Positions 1 to 16,388 of a stretch of DNA of 64,000 bases are shown here, piece after piece; the stretch's first letter is position 1, and every line of letters begins with the position of its first letter. The DNA comes from Aeriscardovia sp040773385. GTDB taxonomy: Bacteria; Actinomycetota; Actinomycetes; Actinomycetales; Bifidobacteriaceae. The position numbers and the translations under genes are program-made. Location of the stretch: the NCBI GenBank assembly GCA_040773385.1, contig JAXGWH010000004.1, positions 1 through 64,000 on the forward strand, given 5' to 3'. The notes under the pieces were generated by a model that was not told where the DNA came from, did not search any database, and saw only the letters and a program-made list of their open reading frames with translations.

Positions 1-180
1 CTCCTCCTCAGGGGCGGAGTCGATCTGGTTGAAGTCATACTCCGGGTTCACATCCGGGTACTCGTCGTGGAGCACCTTGGAGATCGCGGCGGTCAGAGTG
101 GTCTTGCCGTGATCGATGTGGCCGATGGTACCGATGTTGACATGTGGCTTATCGCGTACGTACTTCTGCTTTTCTGCCAT
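1..180 (-). CDS. tuf: Elongation factor Tu, N-terminal part only (cut by window edge)
   Basis: EF-Tu is the GTPase that delivers aminoacyl-tRNA to the ribosomal A site. The visible 60 residues start with MAEKQKYVRDKPHVNIGTIG and run into the G1 loop GHIDHGKTT (residues 20-28), then the typical actinobacterial stretch ending QIDSAPEEE. The rest of the gene lies beyond position 1. The ATG at 180 has a strong upstream AGGAGGACAC ribosome site. It is the last gene of the str order rpsL-rpsG-fusA-tuf, 191 bases after fusA, with its own possible -10 and a hairpin in the gap. Odd point: the nearly universal Val of the G1 loop is Ile22 (codon ATC). Confidence 0.97.
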   Translation of the reverse strand, partial: MAEKQKYVRDKPHVNIGTIGHIDHGKTTLTAAISKVLHDEYPDVNPEYDFNQIDSAPEEE

Positions 181-237
181 TGTGTCCTCCTGGACGTTCG
201 TAGTTCGCTTCCACCACATGAGCAGAAGCCCCGCTAC

Positions 238-243
238 ATTTTA
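238..243 (-). promoter_or_regulatory. Possible tuf -10 element
   Basis: On the minus strand a TAAAAT hexamer lies about 60 bases before the tuf start codon. The matching -35 (TAGCAA, 17 bases upstream) is weak. It would give tuf its own promoter beside read-through from fusA. This is inference from the hexamer only. Confidence 0.35.
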
Positions 244-268
244 CTGGTTGTTTGAGCTGATTGCTACC

Positions 269-321
269 GCATCCGGTGCAGCGGTGACGATCTCAGAATA
301 CCGTCACCGCCTGACGGATGC
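269..321 (-). other. Long two-part hairpin between fusA and tuf
   Basis: Inner arms GCGGTGACG (281-289) and CGTCACCGC (302-310) are nine perfect pairs around a 12-base loop. Outer arms GCATCCG (269-275) and CGGATGC (315-321) extend it across small internal loops. There is no T run after it on the minus strand, so it is not a standard intrinsic terminator. It could be an attenuator, processing site or mRNA stability element in the str transcript. Confidence 0.5.
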
Positions 322-371
322 GGCGCTAACACGCGCCTTTCAGCCCTGAGCGCGTTGGGGAAGAGCTCGGC

Positions 372-2519
372 TCACTCGCCGCGCTGCTTCTTGATGATCT
401 CGTCGGCGATGGCCTTCGGGACCTCCGCGTAGGAATCCATCTGCATGGTGTAGACGGCGCGGCCCTTGGTCTTCGAGCGCAGGTCGCCGATGTAGCCGAA
501 CATCTCGGCCAGCGGCACCTTGGCATCGATGATCTTGACGCCCTTCTCGTCGCCCATCTCGTCGATGCGGCCACGGCGGGAGTTGAGATCGCCGATGACG
601 TCGCCCATGTACTCCTCAGGGGTGCGCACCTCGACGGCCATGATCGGCTCGAGGATCACCGGGTCGGCCTTCGGGGCGGCGGTCTTGAACGCCATGGAAC
701 CGGCGATCTTGAACGCGACCTCGGAGGAATCGACAGGGTGCATCTGGCCGTCGATGAGCTCGGCCTTGACGCCCACCACCGGGAAGCCGGCGAGGATGCC
801 GGACTGCATGGCCTCCTGCACGCCCGCGGACACGGACGGGATGAACTCCTGGGAGATGTCGCCGCCGGTGACATCATCCTCGAAAACGTAGTCCTTGCCC
901 TTCTGCTCGGGGTCGGACTCGTCGATCGGCTTGAAGTTCATCTCCACCTTGGCGAACTGGCCGGAACCGCCGGTCTGCTTCTTGTGGGTGTAGGTGAGGT
1001 CCATGACCGGCTTCTTGATGGTCTCGCGGTAGGCCACCTGCGGCTCGCCGACGTTGGCGTCGACCTTGAACTCGCGGCGCATACGGTCGACGAGGACGTC
1101 GAGCTGCAGCTCGCCCATGCCGGAGATGAGGGTCTGGCCGGACTCTTGGTCGGTCTTGACCTGGAAGGTCGGATCCTCGTCGGACAGACGCGCCAGCGCC
1201 AGGCCCATCTTCTCCTGGTCGGCCTTGGTCTTCGGCTCGACGGCCACCTCGATGACCGGCTTCGGGAACGTCATGGACTCGAGGGCGATCGGATGGTCGA
1301 TGTCAGAGAGGGTGTCACCGGTGGAGACATCCTTGAGGCCGACGAACGCGTAGATGTTGCCCGCCAGTGCCTCGTCGACAGGGATCTCCTTGTCGGAGTG
1401 CATCTGGAAGATCTTGCCCACGCGCTCGCGCTTGTCCTTGGTGACGTTGAGCACGCTGTCGCCCGGCTTGGCGGTGCCGGAGTAGACACGCACGTACACG
1501 AGCTTGCCGTAGAACGGGTGGACGGCGATCTTGAAGGCGAGGGCGGCGAACGGGTCGGAGGTGGTCGGCTTGCGGTCGATCTCCACGTCCTCGTGGCCGG
1601 GCTCGTAGCCCTTGATGGCCGGGACGTCCTCGGGGCTGGGCAGGTAGTCGACGATGGCGTCGAGCAGCGGCTGCACGCCCTTGTCCTTGAAGGCCGAGCC
1701 GCAGAAGACCGGGTAGCCCTTCGAGGTGACGGTCAGCTGGCGCACGCCCTTGCGGATCTCCTCCTCGGTGAGGTCCTCACCGTTGAAGTACTTCTCCATG
1801 AGGGCGTCGTCGGTGCCGGCGACGGTCTCGACGAGCTCGGTGCGGTATTTCTCGGCGGTGTCCTTGAGATCGTCCGGGATGTCCGTCACGTCGTAATGGG
1901 CGCCCTGGTCGGTCTTCTTGACATCGCCCTGCCACACGTAGGCCTTCATGCGCACGAGGTCGACGACGCCGGAGAAGTCATCCTCGGCGCCGATCGGGAT
2001 CTGCATGACGATCGGCTGTGCCTTGAGCTTGTCCTTGATGGTCTGGACGGAGTAGAAGAAGTTGGCGCCGAGCTTGTCCATCTTGTTGATGAAGCAGATG
2101 CGCGGGACGTCATACTTGTCGGCCTGGCGCCACACGGTCTCAGACTGCGGCTCCACGCCCTCCTTGGCATCGAACACGGCCACGGCGCCGTCGAGGACGC
2201 GCAGCGAGCGCTCCACCTCGGCGGTGAAGTCGACGTGGCCCGGGGTGTCGATGATGTTGATCTGGAAGCGGTCCTCCGGATCGTGCGACTGACGGTTCCA
2301 GAAGCAGGTGATGGCGGCGGACGTGATGGTGATGCCGCGCTCCTTCTCCTGGTCCATCCAGTCCATCGTCGAGTCGCCGTCGTGCGTCTCGCCGATCTTG
2401 TAGTTGACGCCGGTGTAGTAGAGGATGCGCTCGGTCGTCGTTGTCTTGCCGGCATCGATGTGGGCCATGATGCCGATGTTGCGGACCTTTGTCAGGTCCT
2501 TCAGCACGTCAAGTGCCAT
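372..2519 (-). CDS. fusA: Elongation factor G
   Basis: EF-G is the GTPase that drives tRNA-mRNA translocation and, with ribosome recycling factor, splits ribosomes. The protein has 715 residues, normal for actinobacteria. GTPase motifs are visible: G1 AHIDAGKT (residues 19-26), switch II DTPGH (91-95) and NKMD (about 145). The remaining domains II-V follow to the end without interruption. The ATG at 2519 is followed directly by the conserved MALDVLKDLTKVRNIGIMAH start. It lies third in the str operon, 141 bases after rpsG and before tuf. Nothing looks broken. Confidence 0.98.
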   Translation of the reverse strand: MALDVLKDLTKVRNIGIMAHIDAGKTTTTERILYYTGVNYKIGETHDGDSTMDWMDQEKERGITITSAAITCFWNRQSHDPEDRFQINIIDTPGHVDFTAEVERSLRVLDGAVAVFDAKEGVEPQSETVWRQADKYDVPRICFINKMDKLGANFFYSVQTIKDKLKAQPIVMQIPIGAEDDFSGVVDLVRMKAYVWQGDVKKTDQGAHYDVTDIPDDLKDTAEKYRTELVETVAGTDDALMEKYFNGEDLTEEEIRKGVRQLTVTSKGYPVFCGSAFKDKGVQPLLDAIVDYLPSPEDVPAIKGYEPGHEDVEIDRKPTTSDPFAALAFKIAVHPFYGKLVYVRVYSGTAKPGDSVLNVTKDKRERVGKIFQMHSDKEIPVDEALAGNIYAFVGLKDVSTGDTLSDIDHPIALESMTFPKPVIEVAVEPKTKADQEKMGLALARLSDEDPTFQVKTDQESGQTLISGMGELQLDVLVDRMRREFKVDANVGEPQVAYRETIKKPVMDLTYTHKKQTGGSGQFAKVEMNFKPIDESDPEQKGKDYVFEDDVTGGDISQEFIPSVSAGVQEAMQSGILAGFPVVGVKAELIDGQMHPVDSSEVAFKIAGSMAFKTAAPKADPVILEPIMAVEVRTPEEYMGDVIGDLNSRRGRIDEMGDEKGVKIIDAKVPLAEMFGYIGDLRSKTKGRAVYTMQMDSYAEVPKAIADEIIKKQRGE

Positions 2520-2609
2520 TGAAAATTCCTCACTCTAGTGATTGTGCGCACACGCGCGGTCAATTCCGGTCTGGCCGGAGACACACCAAAAGGTGCGAGG
2601 AAAGGATCC

Positions 2610-2657
2610 GTGCCGTCCGCCCGGGGGCTTGCCGCCCGCAGGCCGGCCGCACGGCAC
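2610..2657 (-). other. Hairpin directly after rpsG
   Basis: Arms GTGCCGT (2610-2616) and ACGGCAC (2651-2657) flank a very G+C-rich interior just behind the rpsG stop codon. There is no T run, so full termination is unlikely. It may be an mRNA-processing or S7-related structure in the rpsG-fusA gap; this role is a guess. Confidence 0.3.
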
Positions 2658-2660
2658 GAC

Positions 2661-3131
2661 TCACCAGCGGTAGTGGGCGAAGGCGCGGTTGGCCTCGGCC
2701 ATCTTGTGGGTGTCCTCACGGCGCTTCACCGCGGCACCGAGGCCGTTGGAGGCGTCCATGATCTCATTGGCGAGACGCTCGGATATCGTCTTCTCGCGGC
2801 GCAGACGGGAGTAGTCCGTCAGCCAGCGCAGGGAGAGGGTGTTGGCACGGGCGGGGCGGACCTCGACCGGGACCTGGTAGGTGGCGCCGCCCACACGGCG
2901 GGAGCGCACCTCGACGTTCGGACGGATGTTGTCCAGCGCGCGCTTGAGCACGGAGACAGGCTCCTGCTGGGTCTTCTCCTTGACCTGCTCGAGGGCGGTG
3001 TAGACGATGTGCTCCGCCACGGACTTCTTGCCGTCGAGGAGGACCTTGTTGATGAGCTGGGCGACCTGCGTGGAGCCGTAGATCGGGTCAGGCTGGACCC
3101 GACGATGCTTTGCTTGACCTTTACGAGACAT
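2661..3131 (-). CDS. rpsG: Small ribosomal subunit protein S7
   Basis: S7 nucleates assembly of the 30S head by binding the 3' major domain of 16S rRNA and lies near the E site. The 156 residues match the bacterial family length and start MSRKGQAKHRRVQPDPIYGS, with the conserved LINKVLLDGKKSVAE stretch behind it and the basic loop RSRRVGGATYQVPVEV. The start codon shares its A with the rpsL stop (TAATG), so translation is coupled to S12. No anomalies. Confidence 0.98.
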   Translation of the reverse strand: MSRKGQAKHRRVQPDPIYGSTQVAQLINKVLLDGKKSVAEHIVYTALEQVKEKTQQEPVSVLKRALDNIRPNVEVRSRRVGGATYQVPVEVRPARANTLSLRWLTDYSRLRREKTISERLANEIMDASNGLGAAVKRREDTHKMAEANRAFAHYRW

Positions 3132-3502
3132 TACTTAGCCTTCTTCGCGCCGTACTTCGAGCGACCTTGCTTGCGGTCCTTGACACCCTGCGTATCGAGG
3201 GCGCCACGGACGATGTGGTAACGCACACCAGGAAGATCCTTGACACGACCGCCGCGGACCAGCACGATGGAGTGCTCCTGCAGATTGTGGCCCTCGCCCG
3301 GGATGTAGGCGGTGACCTCATAGCCCGAGCTCAGACGAACACGCGCGACCTTGCGGAGCGCGGAGTTCGGCTTCTTCGGGGTGGTGGTGTACACACGGGT
3401 GCACACACCGCGGCGCAGCGGGCTGCCCTGGAGCGCCAGGGTCTTTGTCTTCTTCGTCTTCCGCTTGCGACCGAAGCGGATAAGCTGCTGAATAGTTGGC
3501 AC
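3131..3502 (-). CDS. rpsL: Small ribosomal subunit protein S12
   Basis: S12 sits at the decoding centre and controls codon-anticodon fidelity. I start it at the GTG at 3502 because the family begins M-PTIQQLIRFGRKRK and a GGAGAA ribosome site lies a few bases upstream; this gives 123 residues, the normal length. A longer in-frame reading upstream has no family match. The streptomycin-site lysines look wild type (TPKKPNSALRK and GGRVKDLPGVRYH). It is the first gene of the str operon and overlaps rpsG by one base. Confidence 0.97.
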   Translation of the reverse strand: MPTIQQLIRFGRKRKTKKTKTLALQGSPLRRGVCTRVYTTTPKKPNSALRKVARVRLSSGYEVTAYIPGEGHNLQEHSIVLVRGGRVKDLPGVRYHIVRGALDTQGVKDRKQGRSKYGAKKAK

Positions 3503-3688
3503 TATTTTCTCCGATTCACCTTTATGCGTTTGTGCCAGACCGCGCCATTGCGTTCCCGCACCGTGAACGGAGCAAGAATAGCCAATGACCACCGGCCCGA
3601 TGGTCCCTCTTCCTCACCGCCGCGTTGCCGTGACGGCCTCATCAGGATCAGGAATATTCCGCGCCGAGGCACGGAACACACAAAGAAA

Positions 3689-3694
3689 ATTATA
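3689..3694 (-). promoter_or_regulatory. Probable str operon promoter (-10 TATAAT)
   Basis: A perfect TATAAT lies on the minus strand about 190 bases before the rpsL start codon, just behind the phosphodiesterase gene, in an A/T-rich patch unlike its surroundings. No good -35 is seen. The position implies a leader of about 180 bases in front of rpsL. Confidence 0.6.
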
Positions 3695-3711
3695 GCGATG
3701 CCGCGGACAGC

Positions 3712-4857
3712 TCACGCGTTGCGCTGTGAGCGTCCGAACACGCCCCACTGCGGGATGAAGCCCTCGAAGATGATGCGGTCGAACCGGTCGACGCACTGCA
3801 GTGCCTCCTGGGCCGAGCGCACGGTCCATGCCACGCGCTGGGCGCCCATATCGCCGGCGACGGCCAACGTGGCCGAGTCCCACATGTGCCAGTCCATCGC
3901 CACGAAGTCGGGGCGGGAGACCACGTCGGCCAGCGCCGCGCCGCCGAGCGCGTCGACCGCGCGCGTGGCCATGGACGGCGCCCCCGGCACGAGCAGGGAG
4001 AGCTCCTGCCTGTCGGCAAGCTGGCCGCGCAGCACGCGCGGGCGGTAGAGACGGTACCAGCCCATCGCCAGCGGGTCGAAGCTCTCCACCACGTATGGGC
4101 CTTGGTAGGCCTGCAGGAGCCGGTCGCCCTTCTCCAGCAGCTCCTTTTTCACGCGCCGGCCCTGCGCCTTGTACTCGACGATGAGCGGCACGCGAGCGTC
4201 CACCAGGCCGAGCACGTCGGCGAAGAGCGGGGCGTGCTGCTGCCACGGCTGCAGATCCGTATCGGCGGCTGAGACGGGAGCATCATCGGCCGCTTTCGGC
4301 TTGCCCGTATACCCGGCCGTGCCGGACATGTCCTCGCCGGCGAAGAGCGGGATACGGCACAGCTCGTCATAGGTGAGGTCGGCGATCGAGGCGGAAAGCC
4401 CTGCCGCGCGGGCGAGTGTGTCGTCGTGGAAGACGACCACCTGCCCGTCGGCGGTCAGCTGAAGGTCGAGCTCGATGCCGTAGCCGGCGCGGCACGCCGC
4501 CTCGAAAGCCGGAAGCGTGTTCTCCGGGGCGATGGCCGCCGCCGGCGGCGCGCCTGCGCCGTATCCCGCGTCACGGGCCAGATTGCGGGCGAGGATGCGG
4601 TAGGTGTCCGCCTCATGGGACAGGCCGTCGTCCTCCCCCGTCTGCGGATAGCCGGAACCGGCGTCGTGCAGGCCGCGGTGGGCAAACGGAGTGTCAGGCA
4701 CCAGAGGGGCAGGATCCTTCTGCGCGGACGAGGGCGTCAGGCTCGCGGACTCGAGCCGGCGCAAAAACGGCGGGCGCGGGCTGACGGCGTACGCCCAGGC
4801 CGCCCCGGCGAGCGCCGCAGCTTTGAGAAGACGATGCGTGCTGTGTTTGTCCGACAT
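3712..4857 (-). CDS. Glycerophosphodiester phosphodiesterase
   Basis: This GDPD-family enzyme hydrolyses glycerophosphodiesters to glycerol 3-phosphate and an alcohol, with a divalent metal. I start at the ATG at 4857 (AGGGGAG site about five bases upstream), giving 381 residues; an upstream ATG at 4944 has weaker support. Family residues are visible: HRG at 60-62, PENT with Glu112, the metal pair ELD (Glu129 and Asp131) and VFHDDTL with His144. A hydrophobic stretch at about residues 10-25 (LLKAAALAGAAWAYAV) may anchor it in the membrane. It lies alone between rpoC and rpsL. Substrate, such as a teichoic acid or lipid head group, cannot be told. Confidence 0.9.
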   Translation of the reverse strand: MSDKHSTHRLLKAAALAGAAWAYAVSPRPPFLRRLESASLTPSSAQKDPAPLVPDTPFAHRGLHDAGSGYPQTGEDDGLSHEADTYRILARNLARDAGYGAGAPPAAAIAPENTLPAFEAACRAGYGIELDLQLTADGQVVVFHDDTLARAAGLSASIADLTYDELCRIPLFAGEDMSGTAGYTGKPKAADDAPVSAADTDLQPWQQHAPLFADVLGLVDARVPLIVEYKAQGRRVKKELLEKGDRLLQAYQGPYVVESFDPLAMGWYRLYRPRVLRGQLADRQELSLLVPGAPSMATRAVDALGGAALADVVSRPDFVAMDWHMWDSATLAVAGDMGAQRVAWTVRSAQEALQCVDRFDRIIFEGFIPQWGVFGRSQRNA

Positions 4858-5055
4858 ATCCGCTCCCCTATCCGTACGAGATTGTGGTGGGATGATCCCC
4901 TGTTGATCCCCGAGGAATTGATTCCGCGACAGATCATGTCCCACCCATCGTATCCGCCCGTGACTATCGGCCCACGAGACCAGGAAGAGAAACAGCAGAC
5001 AATAGCAATCCGTCCACAGACATGACGGGGCAGAACAACAGAAGGATCCAGACAG

Positions 5056-5086
5056 AAAAAGGGCGGCAGGATTTCTCCTGCCACCC
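5056..5086 (-). terminator. Intrinsic terminator of rpoBC
   Basis: GGGCGGCAGGA / TCCTGCCACCC arms (one mismatch) around a TTTC loop, followed on the minus strand by five T. It lies 95 bases behind the rpoC stop. The stretch 4858-5180 otherwise holds no gene that I can see. Confidence 0.85.
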
Positions 5087-5180
5087 TTCGTCTGTGATCA
5101 CTGTTCGCCCATGATCACCCCTCGTCCCTGGTCACCACGCGGGTCATTACTCAGGGACTGTGGTCATCGTGCGGCGCGTC

Positions 5181-9374
<4,194 letters not shown>

Positions 9375-9424
9375 TCTTTATTCCTGTCTTTGCAAACTGT
9401 GTGGATTGTTCTGTCGGAGCCCGA

Positions 9425-13006
<3,582 letters not shown>

Positions 13007-13161
13007 GTGAGTCAGTCCTTATCTTGTTGCCGTCATGTGTTCCTACGGAAAGAATGCGAGAAAGGACCTCGGTGCGGGCCCTCTGTCCGGCCGCCATATG
13101 CTCGGACAGGCATTCTTGCCTATCGCGCGCCCGCCATATGACATGCGAATAAACAAATACT

Positions 13162-13189
13162 ACAATACTCAAAAATCAGGACAGGGCAA
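13162..13189 (-). promoter_or_regulatory. Possible rpoB promoter in a 317-base gap
   Basis: In the gene-free stretch 13007-13323 the minus strand carries TTGCCC (13184-13189), a 16-base spacer and TATTGT (13162-13167). This A/T-rich island stands out from its surroundings and lies about 155 bases before the rpoB start codon, implying a leader. The element CGCCATATG occurs twice downstream (near 13090 and 13131). I see no gene in the gap. Confidence 0.45.
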
Positions 13190-13323
13190 GTGGTGGCAGC
13201 CGTTTGAGCCACCGGCGGACAGTTGCGGCATCCTCAAGCGGTCAGTGTGTGACAAACGAACAACCCGGTCTTGATGACACACACCTCCATGGCCTATCAC
13301 GGCACAGGACGTTCACGGCGGAA

Positions 13324-14496
13324 TCAGTCGTTGCGGGATTTTGCCGTGAGATCCGTGCGGGCCTGGGCGCACCACGTGCCCATCGCCGCCACGAGATCGT
13401 CGACGGATTCGAATTTGCGCTGCTCGCCGATCTTGTCCACGAACTCGAGCCTCACACGGTGGTCGTACAGATCAAGCGTCCGACCGGCGTCGTCGGACGT
13501 ACTGTCATCCGCCGCGCCGCCGTCGGCCGCGGCGGCATCGACTGCGGCTACGTCGACAACGTTCGCCTCCACCACGCGGGCGATGTCCGTGCCGAACGTG
13601 GGCTTCGCGCCGATGGAGATCGCCGCGGGCAGACGACGGGTGGCGTTCCGGGCATCCCCCTCGTCGACGAGCCAGCCCTCGTACACACCGTCGCCGGGCA
13701 CGAGGCCGGCGATATCGCTGAGATTTGCCGTGGGGAAACCGAGCCTCGCCCCCTGCCCCTCGCCGTGCACCACCGTTCCGCAGACCGCATGGTCCCGCCC
13801 GGTGATCTCGCGGGCGCCGGCCACATCGCCCTCGCGCAGCAGATGGCGCAGGTTGGACGAGCTCCACACGCGGACTTTCTTTTCCACCGGAACGCCCTTG
13901 ACGGTGCCTGCGGGGATATGCACGAAGCCGGGGCCGCGGTCGTCGACGATGTCGACCTGGAAGAAGCGGAATGCCTCGGCGATACGCTCGATGGTGGCGG
14001 CGTCGCCCTTGCCGTCGCGGCCCAGACGCGCATCCCGGCCGAGCACGAGCGTGTGCAGGCCGAGCGTGTGCACCGGGTTGTGGCTGTTGCCCACGCGCTG
14101 GCTGATGAGCTGGCCGAGGAAGGAACTGTAGCTCGTCTGGGCGAACGGCGTGGTGAAGCGCACGACGATCGCGATGTCGAGGCCCATACCTTCCAGCAGG
14201 CGCAGACGCTCCCCCACCGGCAGGATCCCGTCAGGATCCTCCACACCCGGGGCCGGGTCGGTCTTGCCATGTGTCTTTCGGTAAGAGAAAACGAAGGCGG
14301 GACGCGGATCGAAGAGGATCGCCACGGACCGGTTGGAATAACTGCGCGCGAGTTCGGTCACACGCCGCAGGAGCGCCTGATGGCCCTTGTGTAGGCCGTC
14401 GAACGTGCCGATAGTGACGATCGAGCCGGTCTTCGCGTCGAGGCGCGGCCAGGCGACCACGCCGTCGCTGTCGGGGGTGAGACGATAGACCTTCAT
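13324..14496 (-). CDS. ribF: Bifunctional riboflavin kinase / FAD synthetase
   Basis: Converts riboflavin to FMN and then FAD. I start at the ATG at 14496 (AGGAGGACGC site), giving 390 residues. The nucleotidyltransferase part shows VTIGTFDGLHKGH at 27-39; the kinase part shows GARLGFPTANLSD further on. Its start overlaps the truB stop (ATGA), so translation is coupled. Odd point: an Ala/Asp-rich stretch (VVDVAAVDAAAADGGAADD) interrupts the kinase domain, apparently an insertion before the conserved LYDHRVRLEFV. It is the last gene of the nusA-infB-rbfA-truB block. Confidence 0.95.
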   Translation of the reverse strand: MKVYRLTPDSDGVVAWPRLDAKTGSIVTIGTFDGLHKGHQALLRRVTELARSYSNRSVAILFDPRPAFVFSYRKTHGKTDPAPGVEDPDGILPVGERLRLLEGMGLDIAIVVRFTTPFAQTSYSSFLGQLISQRVGNSHNPVHTLGLHTLVLGRDARLGRDGKGDAATIERIAEAFRFFQVDIVDDRGPGFVHIPAGTVKGVPVEKKVRVWSSSNLRHLLREGDVAGAREITGRDHAVCGTVVHGEGQGARLGFPTANLSDIAGLVPGDGVYEGWLVDEGDARNATRRLPAAISIGAKPTFGTDIARVVEANVVDVAAVDAAAADGGAADDSTSDDAGRTLDLYDHRVRLEFVDKIGEQRKFESVDDLVAAMGTWCAQARTDLTAKSRND

Positions 14497-15884
14497 GCGT
14501 CCTCCTGGTGATCCTGATGATCCTGATGGTTCGGGTGATTGCCGGCATGGTGCGTGGTGCGATCGGTGGTCGTTCCGTCGGTGTGCGGCAGGCGGACGAA
14601 CGACTGGTCGAGGATGGTGCGCGGGCGTAGTCCGTGCCGGCCGTGATCCTCGAGAACCCCGACCACGATCATCCCGTCCGTGCCCTCGCACAAGGCGACG
14701 ACACGGTGGTCGTCCGGCCCGAGCGTCAGGCTCGCCGGCGCGTTCCCACGGTGTGAAGCGGGATGCCCGCCCTTCTTCTGGTCATCCTGATCATCCGCAT
14801 TGACTGCCAGCACGGCCTTTGCTTGTGCGTTGGCAGCGTCGGAGGCACCGAGACGGACGGCCAGGCCCGTCTCGAGCAGGTGGGCCTGCACCGGGGTGAT
14901 CCGTACGGCCGGCAGGCTCTGCCAGATGAGGTCGGCGGCCGGGATGATCCGTGGCAGCGCGGTCTCCGGGTCAAACACGGGATTTGTGCGCGTGTGGAAC
15001 TGCCCGTCGCGCCCGGTGAACGTCTTTGTGCGCACGGTCGCGGGTGCGGCCTGGTCGAGAGTGAGCGAGCCGATGCGCGTGCGGCGCAGCGCGGTCACAT
15101 ACCCGCCCACGCCGAGCAACGAGCCGAGGTCGCGGGCGAGAGAACGGACGTAGGTGCCTTCAGAGCAGGTGATGGTGGCGGTCAGATTGAGGAACAGGTC
15201 ACCGTCCCCGCACCGTTGCGCATTGTCGGGATGCGCAGAATTCGCGAGCCCCCCGCGGACATCGGCACCATCGCGCAGGCGGACAGAGGCGGGATCGACC
15301 TCGAACCGGTCGATCCGCACACGGCGGGCGGCGAGATCCGGCGTCTTGCCCTCACGGGCCAGATCGTAGGCGTGCTTGCCGCCGACGCGCACAGCCGAGT
15401 AGGCGGACGGGATCTGGTCGATGTCCCCGCTCAGATGCGCGCTGATGGTCTCGGTGATTTTCTCCGGATGCGCGGCGAGATCTCGCAGCCTCGCGCGGGC
15501 TTCATCACCCTGCAGCCTGGGAAGCAGCCGGCCGCCGGCGTCGGGCGTGGTGTCAGGGCCTAGTTGGGCGGCCATACCGGGCTCGGTGTCGGACACGGTG
15601 TGATCACACAGGAACGCTCCGGCCGCGTCGTCGGTCTCGGTGGAGGCGCCCAGCCGGATGGACGCCTCATACGTCTTATCCGAGTGGAATGCGGACAGAA
15701 GCCGCGTGACCGGGCCGAAGCCGATGAGCAGCAGCCCGGTGGCCTGCGGGTCGAGGGTGCCGGAGTGGCCGACCCGGCGCGTGCCGCGCACGCGCCGCAG
15801 GGCGGCCACCACGTCGAAGCTCGTCACCCCGAGGGGCTTGTCGACGAGCAGGAACCCGCAGGAGGGGGCGTCACTCGGCGTCAT
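14493..15884 (-). CDS. truB: tRNA pseudouridine-55 synthase
   Basis: Isomerises U55 to pseudouridine in the T loop of tRNAs. I place the start at the ATG at 15884 (GAGGACG just upstream), inside the end of rbfA by 14 bases, giving 463 residues. The family opening GFLLVDKPLGVTSFDVV and the catalytic loop HSGTLDPQATGLL with Asp45 are visible, and CSEGTYVRSLARDLG further on. At 463 residues it is clearly longer than the usual 300 or so; the extra length is spread over several insertions and a His/Asn/Asp-rich C-terminus (NHPNHQDHQDHQEDA). It overlaps ribF by four bases. Confidence 0.95.
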   Translation of the reverse strand: MTPSDAPSCGFLLVDKPLGVTSFDVVAALRRVRGTRRVGHSGTLDPQATGLLLIGFGPVTRLLSAFHSDKTYEASIRLGASTETDDAAGAFLCDHTVSDTEPGMAAQLGPDTTPDAGGRLLPRLQGDEARARLRDLAAHPEKITETISAHLSGDIDQIPSAYSAVRVGGKHAYDLAREGKTPDLAARRVRIDRFEVDPASVRLRDGADVRGGLANSAHPDNAQRCGDGDLFLNLTATITCSEGTYVRSLARDLGSLLGVGGYVTALRRTRIGSLTLDQAAPATVRTKTFTGRDGQFHTRTNPVFDPETALPRIIPAADLIWQSLPAVRITPVQAHLLETGLAVRLGASDAANAQAKAVLAVNADDQDDQKKGGHPASHRGNAPASLTLGPDDHRVVALCEGTDGMIVVGVLEDHGRHGLRPRTILDQSFVRLPHTDGTTTDRTTHHAGNHPNHQDHQDHQEDA

Positions 15885-16383
15885 CGTCCTCGTCAGCCTC
15901 ATCGGACGAGCCTTTGTCGGAATCTGACGTCTCCTGACCGGACTCGTCCTCATCGTCATGACGGTACGGGTCGGCCTCGCCGGCGTACGCCTTGCCCTGG
16001 CGGTCGCGCCCGAGCTGCTCGTCGCGCTGACGGGCGAGGACAAGCACGTCGTCGATCTCGCGTGCCTGGCCGGGCACCTCGTCGAAGACGAATTCGATGG
16101 CGGGCGTGAGCCGCAGACCGGCCTTGCGGCCGACGCGCGAGCGCAGACGGCCCTTGGCCTGTTCAAGCGCTTTGGCGGCACGCTGGCGCGCGCCGCGGGT
16201 GTCGGACGGATCAGCGTACTGGGTCCAGTAAATGCGGGCGATCTGCAGGTCACCGGTCACACGGACCTCGGTGATCGTCACACCCTCCAGACGGGGGTCG
16301 TGGATGTCCCTCTCGAGACTCGTGGCGACCACCCGCTGGATGAGGGCGGCGACGCGTGCCCTGCGCGGGGAGTTTCCTGCCAT
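15871..16383 (-). CDS. rbfA: 30S ribosome-binding factor A
   Basis: RbfA binds immature 30S subunits and helps mature the 5' end of 16S rRNA. With the ATG at 16383 it has 170 residues and begins MAGNSPRRARVAALIQR, as relatives do; a GTG nine bases earlier (16392), overlapping the infB stop, is the alternative. The KH-like core includes DPRLEGVTITEVRVTGDL and LRLTPAIEFVFDEVPGQ. The last 40 or so residues are very acidic (SSDEADEDDDAE), longer than in many relatives. It follows infB directly and overlaps truB, fitting one ribosome-maturation operon. Confidence 0.95.
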   Translation of the reverse strand: MAGNSPRRARVAALIQRVVATSLERDIHDPRLEGVTITEVRVTGDLQIARIYWTQYADPSDTRGARQRAAKALEQAKGRLRSRVGRKAGLRLTPAIEFVFDEVPGQAREIDDVLVLARQRDEQLGRDRQGKAYAGEADPYRHDDEDESGQETSDSDKGSSDEADEDDDAE

Positions 16384-16388
16384 GGCGC

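Noticed and set aside
738..2522. 594-residue open frame opposite fusA
   Set aside because: Antisense mirror of fusA; composition artefact.
13007..13323. Search for a small gene or tRNA in the rpoB upstream gap
   Set aside because: No tRNA-like cloverleaf and no frame with a ribosome site; promoter-like elements explain it better.
13204..14394. 396-residue open frame opposite ribF
   Set aside because: Antisense to motifs of RibF (GTFDGLHKGH) that fix the true strand.
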